Positions 45,401-58,467 are shown, counted from the stretch's first letter. The stretch is DNA of 64,000 bases from Acanthaster planci (GCF_001949145.1 NW_019091428.1:104481-168480), one strand, 5' to 3'. The notes: generated by a model not told the origin, from the letters alone. Made by a program: numbers and translations.

Positions 45401-47160
45401 AGGCTGCGCTGAGACCATTGCACGGCGCGGCATTTAAGGACCGATTGCTTCAAATGTTGCCCTATCAGCCGCCCGGAGTATAAGTTGCAGGGGCATTTTT
45501 CAGCGTGCAGAATCAACTTATTAACCGCGGCTTATATTCTAAATTGTGGTATTCATCTGAATCTGAATGGTTTGGTCAGCAAAATGTCCTCCAAGACACA
45601 TCCACGCTAACTTCTGAGAAGATTTAGTTGATGTGGAGTTTTTCAGTGCACGTAATAGATGCTTGTTTTAGAAGCCATTGCCTGCTCCAGGCAATGAACT
45701 TTTCGTTGATTCCATTTTGGTGCAATTTCACACTCATATTCAGTGTATGAAAATTAACTGACATCGTTCCAGGCCGAAAAAGTGCAACTTTAAACATTTA
45801 AAGTTGACCATGCCTTTCCGGACAACTGATGGCGCTGTTGCCGTGATGTCACTCAGGGGAGATATTCACTTTTGACTGTTTTTCCGTTCAACTTGTGCAG
45901 CCGGGCCAAAGTTCTCTCACTGAAAATCTTTCTGAACAATGGTTGCCGCTCTGATTCATTGCCGTGTAGTCCACACAGCAAAAAAAAACCACCAAAGAAA
46001 AGGAAATTTAAAACAGAAAAATGTTAACCGTTCCAGCAGTTTTTAAGAACGAATCATTGCACGACTGAGGCATTCTCCCAGCCTGGATGACATTATACTG
46101 TTCTTCTCTTGAACCTGGAAATTCAGCGTAAAACCAAAAAGGCAAACAAATTTCTCTTTGAAATATCAAGACAGAATTTGAAGGTGAAGTTAATTGGAAC
46201 ACAGAGATCCACTTTTTAAGGTTGTAATGAAAAACGTCTATTGTATGGCCCCTTCAAACAACGGATGACCTCCTTGAGTTTTTTGTCGGTGTGTCCAAAT
46301 AGGCCTAATTGTTCTTATCAATAGTGCTTATTAAATTTTCTGTGCGGTTGAGATTTAGCTCATCGTACACAACGGAGGCTGAAAGATTCCTTTATTTTGC
46401 CACCTTGTCCTTAATGTGTGTAACCTTTTTTAAACCTTGAATAGTCATTTTGAAAACCTTACAAGTTTATGAACTGTACTTATTTGTACTTACAATTCGT
46501 GAATAGATGTCAGTGAAGCGCGTGAAAATCTGAACGACCTCAAGATCGAGAATGTTGGACATAGCTACTGTTGGTGCTAAACTGTGTTCATTAGGCAATA
46601 CACGTGTACCTTTTCTCATGCACACTCCTTAGCATTTTGTTGTATCACGTAAGCATAAATAAACCTGTTACGGAAATTGTGGGCATTTTGGTGACAAGTC
46701 TGTACATATTCTGGCATTTATAACCTTGTCCTCGTTTTAGAGGGTCGACATGTGGTTGTTCTTTTGTAATAAAGATGTTTCTAGAGAAACGCGATTGTCA
46801 AGTTGTTCTTTATTTAAACTCTCGCTTGTTCGATCAAAGCATATTGAACCCAATGTTTGTGTACTGATATATATAAATTGCTGTTTGGTTCATTTGGTTT
46901 GTCCCGGAAGTAACAATGTACAAACTTTAATCAAGTCAGCGAAGGTTCACGAGTACAACAAAAAGTTCAAAACAAATCGAAGCAAACAAATCCGTAGCCT
47001 TTTATTCAGGCAGCCTAGAAATTTTTTTCAATTTTGAAAGACAACAAATATTTGTAACAAAACCACGAAAGAGAAACGTTTGGGTTTTGCACACTCCGTC
47101 CAGCATATGCGACAATCAGAAAATTGTGTTTTTAGACTGGTCGAACGAAACATGAAGCGG
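42420..47160 (+). other. UST 3' flank, no further gene seen
   Basis: AATAAA signals at 43015-43020, 46658-46663 and 46768-46773 could end the UST transcript; I cannot choose. Two diverged direct repeats of about 85 bases (44500-44590 and 46675-46765, both ending GGAGGGTCGAC or AGAGGGTCGAC) suggest an internal duplication or a dispersed element. Positions 45180-45430 are GC-rich with a run of G near 45294. No conserved reading frame is seen. Confidence 0.5.
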
Positions 47161-47164
47161 TTAT

Positions 47165-47285
47165 GGGCCTCGAGCTGGACCAAGAGAGGGCGCTATTTCC
47201 TTAGCAACGGAGGCTCCTTTGGTACTAACTGGTTCACGAACGATTAGAAAACGCAAGCGTTGCAGTCCGTCGCTACCAAAGATCG
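47165..47285. repeat. Dispersed repeat family R1, full-length-like copy
   Basis: Contains GAGCTGGACCAAGAGAGGGC, GCAACGGAGGCTCCTTTGGT, CACGAACGA and CGCAAGCGTTGCAGT. Its inverse is found at 57828-57965 in the same order over about 120 bases. Confidence 0.75.
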
Positions 47286-47769
47286 TGTAGCGCCGACAAA
47301 ATCGCCATCGATACCGACAAAATCACTACCGTTACCGACAAAATGAATAGGGCTCCTCCCGACCAACGCGGCTCCAATCAACTGATGAGGGGGTGCTTCT
47401 GCTCAGGGCGATATAACGCTGGGAGATACATTTCTGCAGGGTTTCAAATTCGATGAGGCTCCTGGAGGAATGGAGATACCTCGCTGACGAATTGTTACAT
47501 TAAAATAAGGTCAAACTGCATTCATTTTCAAAGGGCACACTTTACGTTACCGACACCAAGTTTCAGGACATAGAGTTCAAGATCGGTTAACTGCCCAAGT
47601 CGACCGAATCGTGATTTGTGCACCCAAAAATTATCTCTTACAAGAATGTCTGACTGGCGGAAACGTCTTACCGCCGCACATTAAAAAAAACCGCTGCCGT
47701 ATTTTTTCTCGTACGAACGTGATTATTATCAGGCACGTACTTCATATTTTCAAATACATACATGGTAGT
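47286..47769. other. Gene-free spacer
   Basis: Includes a short tandem ACCGACAAAATC repeat at 47293-47345. Nothing else is supported. Confidence 0.5.
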
Positions 47770-47965
47770 TTCAGCTTTACGTACGTACGTGGTGGTACGT
47801 GATAGTTTCACGTCCGGACATCATAGTTTCACGTATGTACGCGTTAGTTTACACTTACGTTATCAGCTTCGTGTACGTACGTGATAGTTTCACCTACGGA
47901 CATGATAGTTTCACGTATGTACGTGTTATCAGCTTCATGTACATGTACGTACATGAAAACTAGTG
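47770..47965. repeat. ACGTAC-rich minisatellite
   Basis: Tandem variants of GTACGTGATAGTTTCACGTA, with a higher-order repeat of about 95 bases ending in TTATCAGCTTC (two copies). Confidence 0.85.
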
Positions 47966-48311
47966 ACGTACGAGACTTTTGGGAGGAATTAGATTAAATT
48001 AAACCCCAATTCGGCCTGTCATTCCCGAAGTTAGATCGACACATAGACCGCTTTTTGTGTGGTCATCATTGCAGGGAAACGAAACCAACAAGAAATCCTT
48101 TTTGTGTACATGTATCGTCAAAAAGTTGAATTGAAAATGGAATTAGTAAATCGAGTTTTACACATAATTTACATGTATATCTAGATCTTGAACACCTTGG
48201 AGAATGTTGAGTGTTTGTGTTTGTGTTTGAGTTGGAGTATATATCTCTCGTTGTTCGAGGCTATTACAATATTGCTGGTCAAAGGGGATTTAAAGCTCCA
48301 AAATAATAATA

Positions 48312-48487
48312 CAGTCGAAACTCAGTAATAATAGCCCTGTTAATACAAGATCCTGCTAGCAAGTAAATTTTGAAGTCCCAATCATTTGTTTTTCATTGTT
48401 TTCTTTCCTGATAATACAAGGTTCGTGTTATAATTAACAAGGTAATTTGCCAAGTCTGAACGACCTCTTATTAACGGGGTTCGAAGG
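48312..48487. mobile_element. Probable short TIR element (pogo/Tc1-like MITE)
   Basis: The left end CAGTCGAAACTCAGTAATAA and the complement of the right end (CTTCGAACCCCGTTAATAAG) form imperfect inverted repeats around about 175 bases. The right half (GCCAAGTCTGAACGACCTCT) also recurs at 31062-31086. TA lies just outside the left end. A minus-strand frame of 163 codons (48471-48962) starts to the right and runs into this element. Confidence 0.5.
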
Positions 48488-48489
48488 GT

Positions 48490-50339
48490 GTTCCGTTGGT
48501 GCAAGATCTGAGTTTCAATCTGACAGTTGTTTTTTCGCAAATTAAGCTTGTCAAAGACATGTTTGCGACAACTTGCTCTGTCAAGTAATTACTCACCGGT
48601 AGCAACGGAGAGTGCGCTGTGCATTCTCGGATGTAATTAAAGAGATCATCTGTCACCATTATGAAGCAGGATGGATCGGGAATGTGAACTAAATACCACC
48701 AGCAAAATATTGACCGCGTCTCGGCGGGCTGTGTATGCAGGGCTTGGGCAGAGAGTCTTGACAGGTGCGGAACCCGCACTCCTCGTCGAGCCGACGCATG
48801 TGCATGCTTGCGGGGCGATGACCGACGCTTCCCAGCCCTATGTCTCCCGGACGCTTCATCAAGAGCAGACGCATCTCGGTTGATTAGTTCAGGCAGGCTG
48901 CGTGCTGAGCGAAGGATACGATGGGCGTTTTCCTCCTGAGAAACGATGTTGAAAAACAACATCTGATCTGTGTTTTGTGACGATGAGCTTCATCTTTGTA
49001 TAACTTGAGCTTTTATCCCCGACGGTTTCCTAAAATGACTCGTTGAGGTCGCCAAACGCTTCAATTGCTTCACTAACCCCTATAAGCTCGATTATGCATT
49101 ACATGCATCTCTAGCTCTTGTACACTATAACTCTATAGGGCCTAACTATGTACTCTGGTACAACTATTTAAGCGAGCCAAACTTGGTCAAACTCGTATAG
49201 ACCCCTTTTTTCAACAACACAGCTGCAGATTCTGAAAACTAGGGGTTGGCAAACTTTTTGGCAGTTCAAAAACAAAGAAGTAAGTCACCCTGTCAAGCAA
49301 AATCTCACACAGCTATTTAACCACAGTTTAGAATAAGTAATATTGCTGGAAATGAATACTTAACCTCTGAACACAAATGGAACAAAATGAGCAGTTGAAG
49401 GCAAAAGCTGCCAGCTTTGGCCCTACGTCCAAAATGGCGCCCCCATTCAACACTGTGAAGTCAAGACCCTGCAGGACACGCTCGGCTCGGCAGAAACAAT
49501 GAGAGAATGATATTTTGCTCTGGGTCAGCCAGAAATCAACACATGCATGTCACATGGTTTTCTTTTTTACTCTCAAAAGTGTCTCTTTGGCTCTCAGATT
49601 TCTCATAGGCTGTTTCTTCATTTATTTTTTTAAAGGCTTTAATTGCGTTTCTCATTATTTTGGCACCGGTTTGCAAAAGCGAGCTCAATTTTGGAACATT
49701 GCAAGTGACTTCTTTAATGCACTGGACGTCTTTAATATGTAAACGTACATCCGTTTCACGGCTCCTTGTGGCACCGAAGTCGCACCAGAACTGGATCAGC
49801 AATTCCCCAGCGCACACCAAGAGTGTCAGCAATCCCCATCAACGGTCCATACACCACCGAGACAGCTTTGTGTAGCGCGCCTCCTCCACGGGAGGAAGCC
49901 GTCAGTCCTTCGGCGGAGCCTCGCCAGCAAGGAGGCGCTAATGGAGTAGTCCTTTCCGTTAGTGCATTACCGAGGAAGTTCTCCATGATAAACGTGCTCA
50001 CTCTTTCTTGCAGGTGTGCGTAGGTTCCAGCATGCTCGGTGTGTGATCATGGCGTGCGAAACGAAAACTCTTGCCTGTGGTTTCTGGGAAACAAACAGGG
50101 TGCTCCCAAGTGAGGATTGATTGGCGTTGAAAATTGAAATGACGTCGTAAATGACCGCCGAGGGAAACTAAGATTAAGGTTTCCATGGCTGCCAGTACTT
50201 TTGTTCCACGGGGTATGCACGAAGGAGGTTCCGCTCCTCTGAAATGAATAAAAATTATTCATCTGTAATGAATAATCGAAAACGAATATCCTGTTCATTA
50301 CAACCCTGGTCGCTACACCGTGCGACAAATTTAACGGGA
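48490..50339. other. Gene-free region
   Basis: Several medium-length frames exist (largest 48471-48962 minus, CpG-rich at 48760-48900), but none shows a recognisable domain, a splice pattern or conservation visible here. No RNA gene is seen. Confidence 0.45.
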
Positions 50340-50554
50340 GTTATAGGACGAGTTTGAATGCTAGAAGTTTGAATAAAACCGCTCCGTCAGTGAAAACCAC
50401 TGGTGGCTTTTGGGAATCGAAATTGCGAGTTTGACGATGGTCGAGGACGAAATTGAAGCACCGTTCTACTGATTTAATGTGATATACATGCACACGTAGA
50501 TCATAAAACGACTGGGAAAAGCTGTCCGTCTTGAGTAGAAGCGAAGTGAAGCTA

Positions 50555-50625
50555 CCAAAGGAGCTGGCGTTGCTAGGAACAACTGCGCCCTCTCTTGGAC
50601 CAGCTGGGGGCTCATAGGCCTGTAA
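50555..50625. repeat. Partial inverted copy of dispersed repeat R1
   Basis: Reads CTACCAAAGGAGCTGGCGTT and GCGCCCTCTCTTGGACCAGC, the complement of the R1 core at 47170-47225. Confidence 0.7.
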
Positions 50626-51553
50626 GTGCAATGTGGTGTCAGCCACCTTCACTTACCCCTACAACCAACCGCATGCCCCCAGCCCCCCTTTTGGATCTCC
50701 ACGGTCTGGCAATTTTAAGATTGTGGTCACCCCCCCCCCGCCAGCACAGATTATCATATAGTAGGCCTAAAAGAGATTCAGGCGTGGGTGACATCTGACG
50801 TGCATTTGACGTACTCGAGTCCCTTTTCCCTGACTTACGAGGTCTACCGGTTAAAAACTGTTTCACAAAACGGTCTTCCCCGGGTCAGACTCCTGCTTCC
50901 CCATTTAACCCTCCAACCTTCATCAGTTTGACGCGGAATTCCGCAATAAAAGTCTCATCATCGTCACTGCTACGAATGAAGGTCGACACTTCATGTTAGA
51001 GTTCGTTGGGAAAAAAAAGACACAAACAGGCTTAAGGTAATGAACTGGGAACAGGTGATGACACGGCACAGGATGGGCCGATCAGAAAACAGCTACAGAA
51101 CTGTCTGCTTAAACATTGAAGGGAAAATGTGAGCAGGGTCTAGTGACCCGATGACTGTTCTGTGACTGACAAGTTGAAATCGCTGGGCTTTTCGTCCTTT
51201 GACATCTTCTGAAGTCTGTACCAGAAAAAGCACGCTAAACTAAAGCGGAAAGCGTTTCCGCGGATTAATATTCCGCCAGCAGCATGTAACACGGTCTAAC
51301 ATATCCGAGAAGGCAACTTGGCACTTGGCCAAGGAGACTCCAGCACTGCGTTGGCCATTGATCTCAATCAGCAAAATAGACATCAGTGGTCATGCCACAT
51401 TATGGAACCTTTAGCTTGAAGAGTGTGTTCGTTTTCCCAAATTATAAACGCACCACTGTAAATTATTTTACCTAACTAAACCCTTATCTGTTTGATGTCT
51501 AGTCGATCACGTGTCATTTCGTTCTGTACAATACACACACAAATCTGCGTCAT

Positions 51554-51820
51554 TCTGATTGGTAGATCGTTGATCACATGTCATTGAATTATTTGAAATT
51601 TACGGGTTCTCGCCCCATTTTATGTATCTCATTCAGAGTAAAAAAAGAGGAAATGTTTATATAAGGACGGAAACCAGTCTGAAATTGCTGGGTACAAGCC
51701 TACCAGTCGATGTCGCTTCGGACATGAATCTGTTTCGCAAAATGGCGCAGGTTAATACGCGAGCGGGACCTATTTGTTCTCCTAACAGAAGAGGGTTTAT
51801 GCAGGAATGGTGTAAAACAG
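51554..51820 (+). promoter_or_regulatory. Candidate promoter and first exon of an unknown gene
   Basis: An inverted CCAAT (GATTGG, about 51559) and a strong TATA box (TATATAAGG, 51658-51666) precede two in-frame ATGs (51724 and 51742). A frame open to 51820 meets a donor AACAG/GTAATG there. The 32-codon reading (contains MAQVNTRAGPICSP) is not recognised, and no following exon is identified in the window. This is a pattern-based suggestion only. Confidence 0.25.
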
Positions 51821-54357
51821 GTAATGAATGATTCACATTCGTGCAATGGTAAATATTTCGAAATGGTCCAATTTCACTCGTCCTCGCCTCGTGGAATCGC
51901 ACATTTTAGTCGGCTGCCACCTCATGAAATTACTCTTACCACTGAACTCATGTAACATTCATTATTTGTATACTAAAAAGGGCACTTTTATACTCACTTT
52001 ACATTTCACCCACGACATGTTTAGGCCTTTACATTGGAATGCGTTTTGGTGTTAAAATGCCAAGCGGATTTCACATTTCACCAAGCTAAACGTGACATGT
52101 ACCTTGGAAAAGCGTTTCTCATTTAAACACACTTCTATATATAAACATCGTGTCGTGGGCTAAGCGTGTTAAAAGGAATGGGTACAAAAGTGTGTAAGCC
52201 CTTAGCTTGGTTTTCACACTGTATCACGCAAAGACTTCGTGATTGAACGCCATTTTGTTGAACGTTACACGACTTTAATCTGTGCACTCAGCGATCCTAC
52301 TGTTATTCTGCTTATTATAGTCGCAGCGATAGAGCGAAACAACGAGACCCATCTATGTCATCTGGTTTATCTTATTATAGACCTTCTACAGTTCCCCTTT
52401 CGCTCGTAACTTACACTAAGTCCTTCCTCTAAACCTCTCTCTCGAATTCCCAAATTCCCTTCTGATCCTATCATGTCTGTCATCGCTTAATTAAAATCCT
52501 TTTCTATTCTTTTTTCCCTTCTTTTTCCACTTGTCTGATTGGACTCCCGATTGACCCTTGCGACCTCTATCTCTTGACAACAATCGCCCAGACTGGGCGG
52601 AAAGCTGAGAGCATAGGAAATCGCCAGTTAACAAAGAAACATTCTTCTCTCGGGTTTCCTGGGCGGAGGCCTGTGAGCCACAAGTCCATTTCCTCTGAGT
52701 GGAGAATCTTGCGTTTCCTCCCACTGCGGAATCATGCACTGCTACTCTCTTTTTTCCCCTCTGTGATTTGCTCCACACACAGCGCTGGACTGTGCTCGTA
52801 ATGCAATGCAGATGGGATATCCTTTGGAGATTTGAGGGGTTTGGCCGTATGCTTGTGATGGGTTTGGAGCTGAGTTGGGAAGGCTGAGTCAGCTTGTCGA
52901 CAGCAATAATGCAGCCCAGTTTCATTCTGGAGTTGTACTAAAGACTGGTTCAACCACAGTTTAATACATACAGGCTGGTTCGGGCGTGGCAAGTTTCAAC
53001 GTGGTTAACTTCAGCAGGGCTAATAATACAGTTACATTCTGAGGGGGCAACGCCCTTTGGCAATGGACGTTGAAGTAATGTTCCCCTATGTCGGAACGCC
53101 CGATCGGACCCACGCCGTTAGTCAAAGGAAAAACACTAACTTCAACACGTTATCGGCTTGATAGCCTCTCATATTAGCACGACAGGTATATTGCATAATA
53201 CGATAATGTATTATTTCCACATTTTGAATGTTGGCAACGCCGTGGTTGACAAGACACAGTTATGAGGCATTTGACTGCATCTTCCGTGCTCTTTGAGGCA
53301 CGAATGATGCTGTTGAACTGCCCATCAAAAAATAACAACGGATTTTCTTCCTTTGCAAACTTAGTAGCTGAACAAAATCAGGCGGGACCAGCCAACCCTA
53401 ACTAGTAGGCCGCAACGGACTCGGCCTATGTGGTTGAAGTATGGCCTGGGCGTGAACGTTAAGGCGAGGAGGTTTCCATTGGAGCCGTGGTATGATTTCG
53501 GATGTGCAAATGGAGGATTTCAACCCCCCCCCCTTTGTTTAAGCCATGATTATAGGGTCCTGAAGCTTTTCAAGCCTTCTTTTAAAGGTTTGTGAAACGG
53601 CATTTCTCCATGAGTGACGGCAGGTCGGGGCCACAGTAGGTCCACGTTTTGGGCATCACAGCCTTAGACAGCATGGTTGAGACATTCACGGTTGACAGTT
53701 ATGTCGGATATCAAATGTTTCGCTATGCTTGAAGCCCCGAACGAAGTGTCTTCCTAGTTGAGGTATGGTTTGTAAACTACATGTTTAGGTATCGAATGTT
53801 TCTGCAGGATGGAAACCTTTTCGGGGCCTCCGTAACGGTGGCTGTAGCAGATTTTCAGAAAATGGTATATTCACTTCAGGTGAAGTTTTTCCATGCATTG
53901 TATGGTGACTTTTTTTTCTGAAGCTCATAAGGCAAGGTCGAGGCATGCACGGACGATATCTCGTTGAAGCACGCATTCCCGCTCGAAAGTCACCATTAAT
54001 TTTTCTTGAACTCGATGACAAAGTCACATATTGCTCAGCAAATTTTCGATTCTAAAATTAGTCGGGTACCAGCCAAAGTCAATTATTTTTATCCAGTGAC
54101 ATTTTAGAGCAGGTAAGCAGTTTTGTCTGAGCAAAGCATTCTCGTGCCAAGTGATATATGTGCGTCCAGCAACAGTTCATATTTTGACTACGACGAAGTT
54201 TCTACATTCTTGGCTGCTTGTTGAGTGATGGTTTGGGCGTGATCGTTTGAAGCACTATGATCACCGAGAGTGAACGAGCCGAGAGACGCGCTTTGTTTTA
54301 ATAAGCTGCGACACATCCGCTTGGACCAACACGACTGGACAAGCTCGAAGGGCGACT
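51821..54357. other. Gene-free region
   Basis: No supported gene. The open frames (for example 52491-52925 minus) have no recognisable domain or splice context. Confidence 0.45.
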
Positions 54358-54581
54358 ATAGAGGTTTTTCAGTCACGTGATTTTTGACGGTCAGCGTTCA
54401 ATTTACACGGATGTGCGCGGAAATCCGGCCGCCGTCGAAGTCTCTGAGCATTCAGGTGTACCTGAATTTGCCAACTGAAAGACGCAGATTCGAAAATGCA
54501 CACGCCGCTGCAGACTTGGAACGCTTCTCGAACTGCCTTTGCCACGCCGGTCAAGTGACGTCACGTGCAAAACCTCTTCAG
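54358..54581. mobile_element. MITE-like element R2 (copy B), uninterrupted
   Basis: Ends form an inverted repeat (GAGGTTTTTCAGTCACGTGA on the left, complement of TCACGTGCAAAACCTC on the right). The interior aligns with 36922-37325 once that copy's hAT insertion is removed, so it serves as the empty site. Confidence 0.75.
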
Positions 54582-57500
54582 TTCACTTTAGTCATACCAA
54601 CGTCCCTCGAGCAATAGATGGTTAGACTGGAACCAGGCCCAGGGGCACAGTGGCATCGATATGTGGCAGTATCCAATTTTTCTAAGCAACGAGGGAGCTG
54701 TTGACGTGAAAACAAAACCCCAGATGGCAGAGACCACAGACGCAGAAAGATGAAACCGGCGGAGGCATTGTGAGGTGACGACGGCGATTTCACAAAACTG
54801 GTGCGGTCGTTCCAATGGAACTCCAGTGCCCATCATGCGCATTGATTAGCCGTTCATGAGGAAGTGAGCTAGAGTTCGTACCGAACTTGGTGACGTTTGC
54901 TGGTTAACGCATTTTCACAATAATGTAGATGTACAAGTTGAAGACCGCCTGAAATTCAACACAAGGGATGTCGACACTAACAAAACAAGATCCCACGAAC
55001 CTCTATCACAAACAGTTCCTTCAACAAGAACTAAATGCTTTCAGCAGTCATTCTTACAACAACCAGGGCCTGGAATCAGGTGCCATATAACATCACATCA
55101 GTTCAAAATTCATCTACATTTAGAAGACAGATAGAAAAGCTGTTTGATTGGATGCCTCTCTGACCTGAATTGAGTGACCTGCCAGTTGGAGCTGTTCAAT
55201 TATCTATCCACATCCTTCCACATTCAAGACATGTCATGCCGTATCCTGATTCCGGGCCTCGTCGTCATTCTGCCAGCGAATGATTATTGAGACGGGAGCC
55301 AGAGGGAGCTTATTTCGTTGCTGAGAGGAAAGTTACAGAAGCAAAGAACCCAATACCCAAGCCCCTCAAATTCACGATACATTGTTATCATCACTATTAT
55401 TCATTTTGGAAATGACACCAAGGATTCCTCAAAAGCATTCTAGGCACTGTAGCTCGCAAGCCTGAAGAAACCTGTAGAGAGGAGACAATGAGAAGCAGTT
55501 ACAGTTTTAGCGGTGGGAGGAAAACCCTCGGAATCGGGATGGAACTGAAAATCCGATGCTCATATGGACCGTGCCGGGATTCCAACACAGACCGCAGAGG
55601 GACAGGCGAGGAAAGAACCGCTACGCCAACCTGACTTCCCTGCAGCAGATGCATGTATCAGATGTGAGACCAATTAGGGTAATGTCTTACGGAGTGAGGT
55701 CCGTTAGCAACCTGGATTTGTCAGTTATCACCATGTACTTCCTCAGTGCCACATGTCCCTTCTTGTTTGGCTCAACTTCCTTTTTTTTCTCTGGCCGTTG
55801 GCTGGCATTGAAGCCGGAGGGAGTAACCAATTATCGATGTTCGAGGCGTGTTGGTCGTGTTTATTGCAGCGCGTGTCAGGGGGTATCGGAAATGGACACG
55901 GGGAGGCAATCTGTCTTCAGCATACGTACCCTGTCAGCACCTGGGTGGGCTTATATATAAGGCCCAGGGTTCCCTACCTAATCCCCAGTAATTACCAAAT
56001 TTACTGATGCTACCTAGATATCATGATCAGTCGGAAAAAAAGGGGGAGGAAAAGCATTTAGCATTTCTCGTTCTGTGGAAAGAGGTATCATTGTTGCCCG
56101 TGACTCACGGCTTCACAGAGGTCGCGGTGCACTTGTTGGAAAGGAGGCGGGTTCATGTTTGTGCCTTGGGCGACGAAGGCTGTGGGCCGGTTGCGTCACA
56201 TCATGCAGGAAAGTGGCCAAGGGGAGAACCACAAACTGCTGCCAGAAATGAAGAGTTGCAAGTCCTCCCGCGGAGGGACTCGTTGATTCGTTCATCATTT
56301 GGAACGAAATATAAAAGACACAGCTTTACACGAAAACCTGATTTTGCTACTGGTATACAGTAAATTTATTCCGAGTGTTAATCAATTCTGCTGTATCTTT
56401 ATATTAAAACACATTAAACACGCCTTCTTTGTCCGGTTTAAAATTAATCTTTCCCAAAATGGGCTACGTTTCACGTACGCACACCGGGTGCTGTGGTCTC
56501 AATACTGGCTCACCTGCTTTTGATGTAATTCCGCATTAATGAGGCAGGAAGCAGACAGTCGGATTGACCAAACCCTGTGGTATGACAAGGCAATCCTCTA
56601 ATCATACACGGCAAAAAGTTGATGTTTTTCGTGGTCAAATTGGGGGCGTATAGTAAGGGGGTAAACAATAGCGGAGACGATCGTGACGATCTGCTGTCAA
56701 CAAGACCAAGACCAGGGAGAGTTGGAATCAGAAAAATCAGCAAACTGAATGGAAGGAGACCCTCAGTAAAGTACGAAGAGCGACGCGTATTTGCGTGACT
56801 TGTATAGACTTTATTTACGAGGAAGCCCGGTATTCGATCCTATTCCTTGCACCTGTTTTATTGTAATCTATCGAATGGAATGGTACCAGACTATATTTTA
56901 TGCAGACATTCGTTCCAATCCCCTTTCAAGTATTTTTCAAATTGGGGGTTAGAAACCAAGGTATATTTACTTACAAAATTTCAAATTATGTGGCATAGTA
57001 GACAGTAACTAATTTTTTTATGAAATTTTATTTAATTGCTTTCCTTTCTACTTGCAACTTCCTAAAATGAAGAGTTAGCTTCGCTTTCGATATCAGCATG
57101 GCCGACTCGTATTGACCAGCACCCGCTTCTTCGAATTTCCAGCCCCCGTGAAATTGTGAGATTTTCCCCCAGTAATTCCCTACCCCCACCAGTTGTCGAA
57201 ACAAATCTTCTAAAATTACACAAATGTATGGGATCGTGATTGCGGGTGACCTTTGAAAACCACGAAGGAGATTACATTCCCTTTTCGTCTCCCCGTCCTG
57301 TTTGAATGACACCTCATTCAGTTCTCATAAGTACCGATAACACGAGACTACATCTGATATCACTGTACCCCCCAGAGAACGAGGGGTTTAGCGAAACGGT
57401 CCGATCTGTGTGGGCCTTGCTTCCCTCGGCCCCTGGCACCCCGCACTATTGGTAAGGTCACTGGGAGTTCCTTAGACGGGAGGAGAACAATTCGTGGAAG

Positions 57501-57827
57501 AAACGTTCCCTGGGTACTTTTGTGATTCACGGCCGTGTATGAGCGCCCACCCATCATTGTTTTGCTGCTGATTAATCACCGTTCTATCCCTCAAACGTTG
57601 CTTAGCGTTTTAAAGATGCGTGTCGGATTGAAGTGTAGAGGTTCCATCCGATCCAACAGCTCTTGGCGGAAATGCCGATTTCGCTGCGAATCCGACTTGA
57701 ACAGGTCCGAAAACTGGCAGATCCGATCCGAGGTCGGAATGGGATTCGGATCAGATGTGCGCATATTTATCCGCCCTGAGCAGGAGCACCCCTCATGGGT
57801 TAAAAAAAACACTTAGGTCGGGAGGGC
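54582..57827. other. Gene-free region
   Basis: No conserved coding exon is recognised. Frames at 55556-55960 and 56007-56363 lack domains. The GC-rich stretch at 57610-57780 has repeated ATCCGA phrases. Confidence 0.45.
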
Positions 57828-57965
57828 TCTATTTGTTGGTAGCGATGCGACTACAACGCTTGCATTTCACAGTCGTTCGTGTACCGACGATGCGCTGTTA
57901 GTACCAAAGGAGCCTCCGTTGCAAGGAAAATTGCGCCCGCTCTAGGTCCAGCTCGGTGCCCATTG
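57828..57965. repeat. Dispersed repeat R1, inverted copy
   Basis: Reverse complement matches 47165-47285 closely, including the GGAGGCTCCTTTGGTACTAA core and the CGCATCGCTACCAAC-like end. Confidence 0.75.
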
Positions 57966-58246
57966 CTTTAGGTTACATATACTTGTCAGTAGCACTCCCT
58001 TTCTGTCTTCCCACTGCAGCAGCCATGTTTGGGCTTAAATCCTGAATCGGTCCTGTCGTTTAGAGTATTTTAGGTATGCGTGTGGACACGGTTCATCTCC
58101 ATTAGACTCCAAACATATTTGGTTGGTAAATTGAGGGGTGAATTTCTGTCTGCGTTATATTGTACGTCAGCAGTTTTGGCGCCAAAACCTCTCTTTTCCG
58201 TCATCTTAAAAAAAATTCAATCAAAAGAAACTGTCGTTTCTCGTTT

Positions 58247-58467
58247 GGGCCCGATTTCACGACGCAACTTACCGCAAGCAAAAAATCGGCGTTTACTGTA
58301 GCAGAAAACCTGTGCTTTCGGAAAACATATTTCACGGGTTAGCGAGGAATTTGTGTTTGTGCGCATGCGTACATCCCTTAACTAAGGATTCTGTGCTTAA
58401 AGGTTAGCGCAGAATGGAGATCGTAAGCGCGGAATTCTGCGGTAAGCAGTGCCATGAAATTGGGCCC
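58247..58467. mobile_element. MITE-like element with GGGCCCAATTTCA inverted ends (copy 2)
   Basis: Second copy of the element at 24992-25244, same orientation, ends GGGCCCGATTTCACGACGC and the complement of GCAGTGCCATGAAATTGGGC. Both copies are followed by TGATCTG, so either the element extends slightly further or the target sequence is shared. Confidence 0.8.

Noticed and set aside
48471-48962. 163-codon minus-strand ORF
   Set aside because: Ends inside a TIR element, has no recognisable domain and no splice context; CpG-rich composition explains the length.
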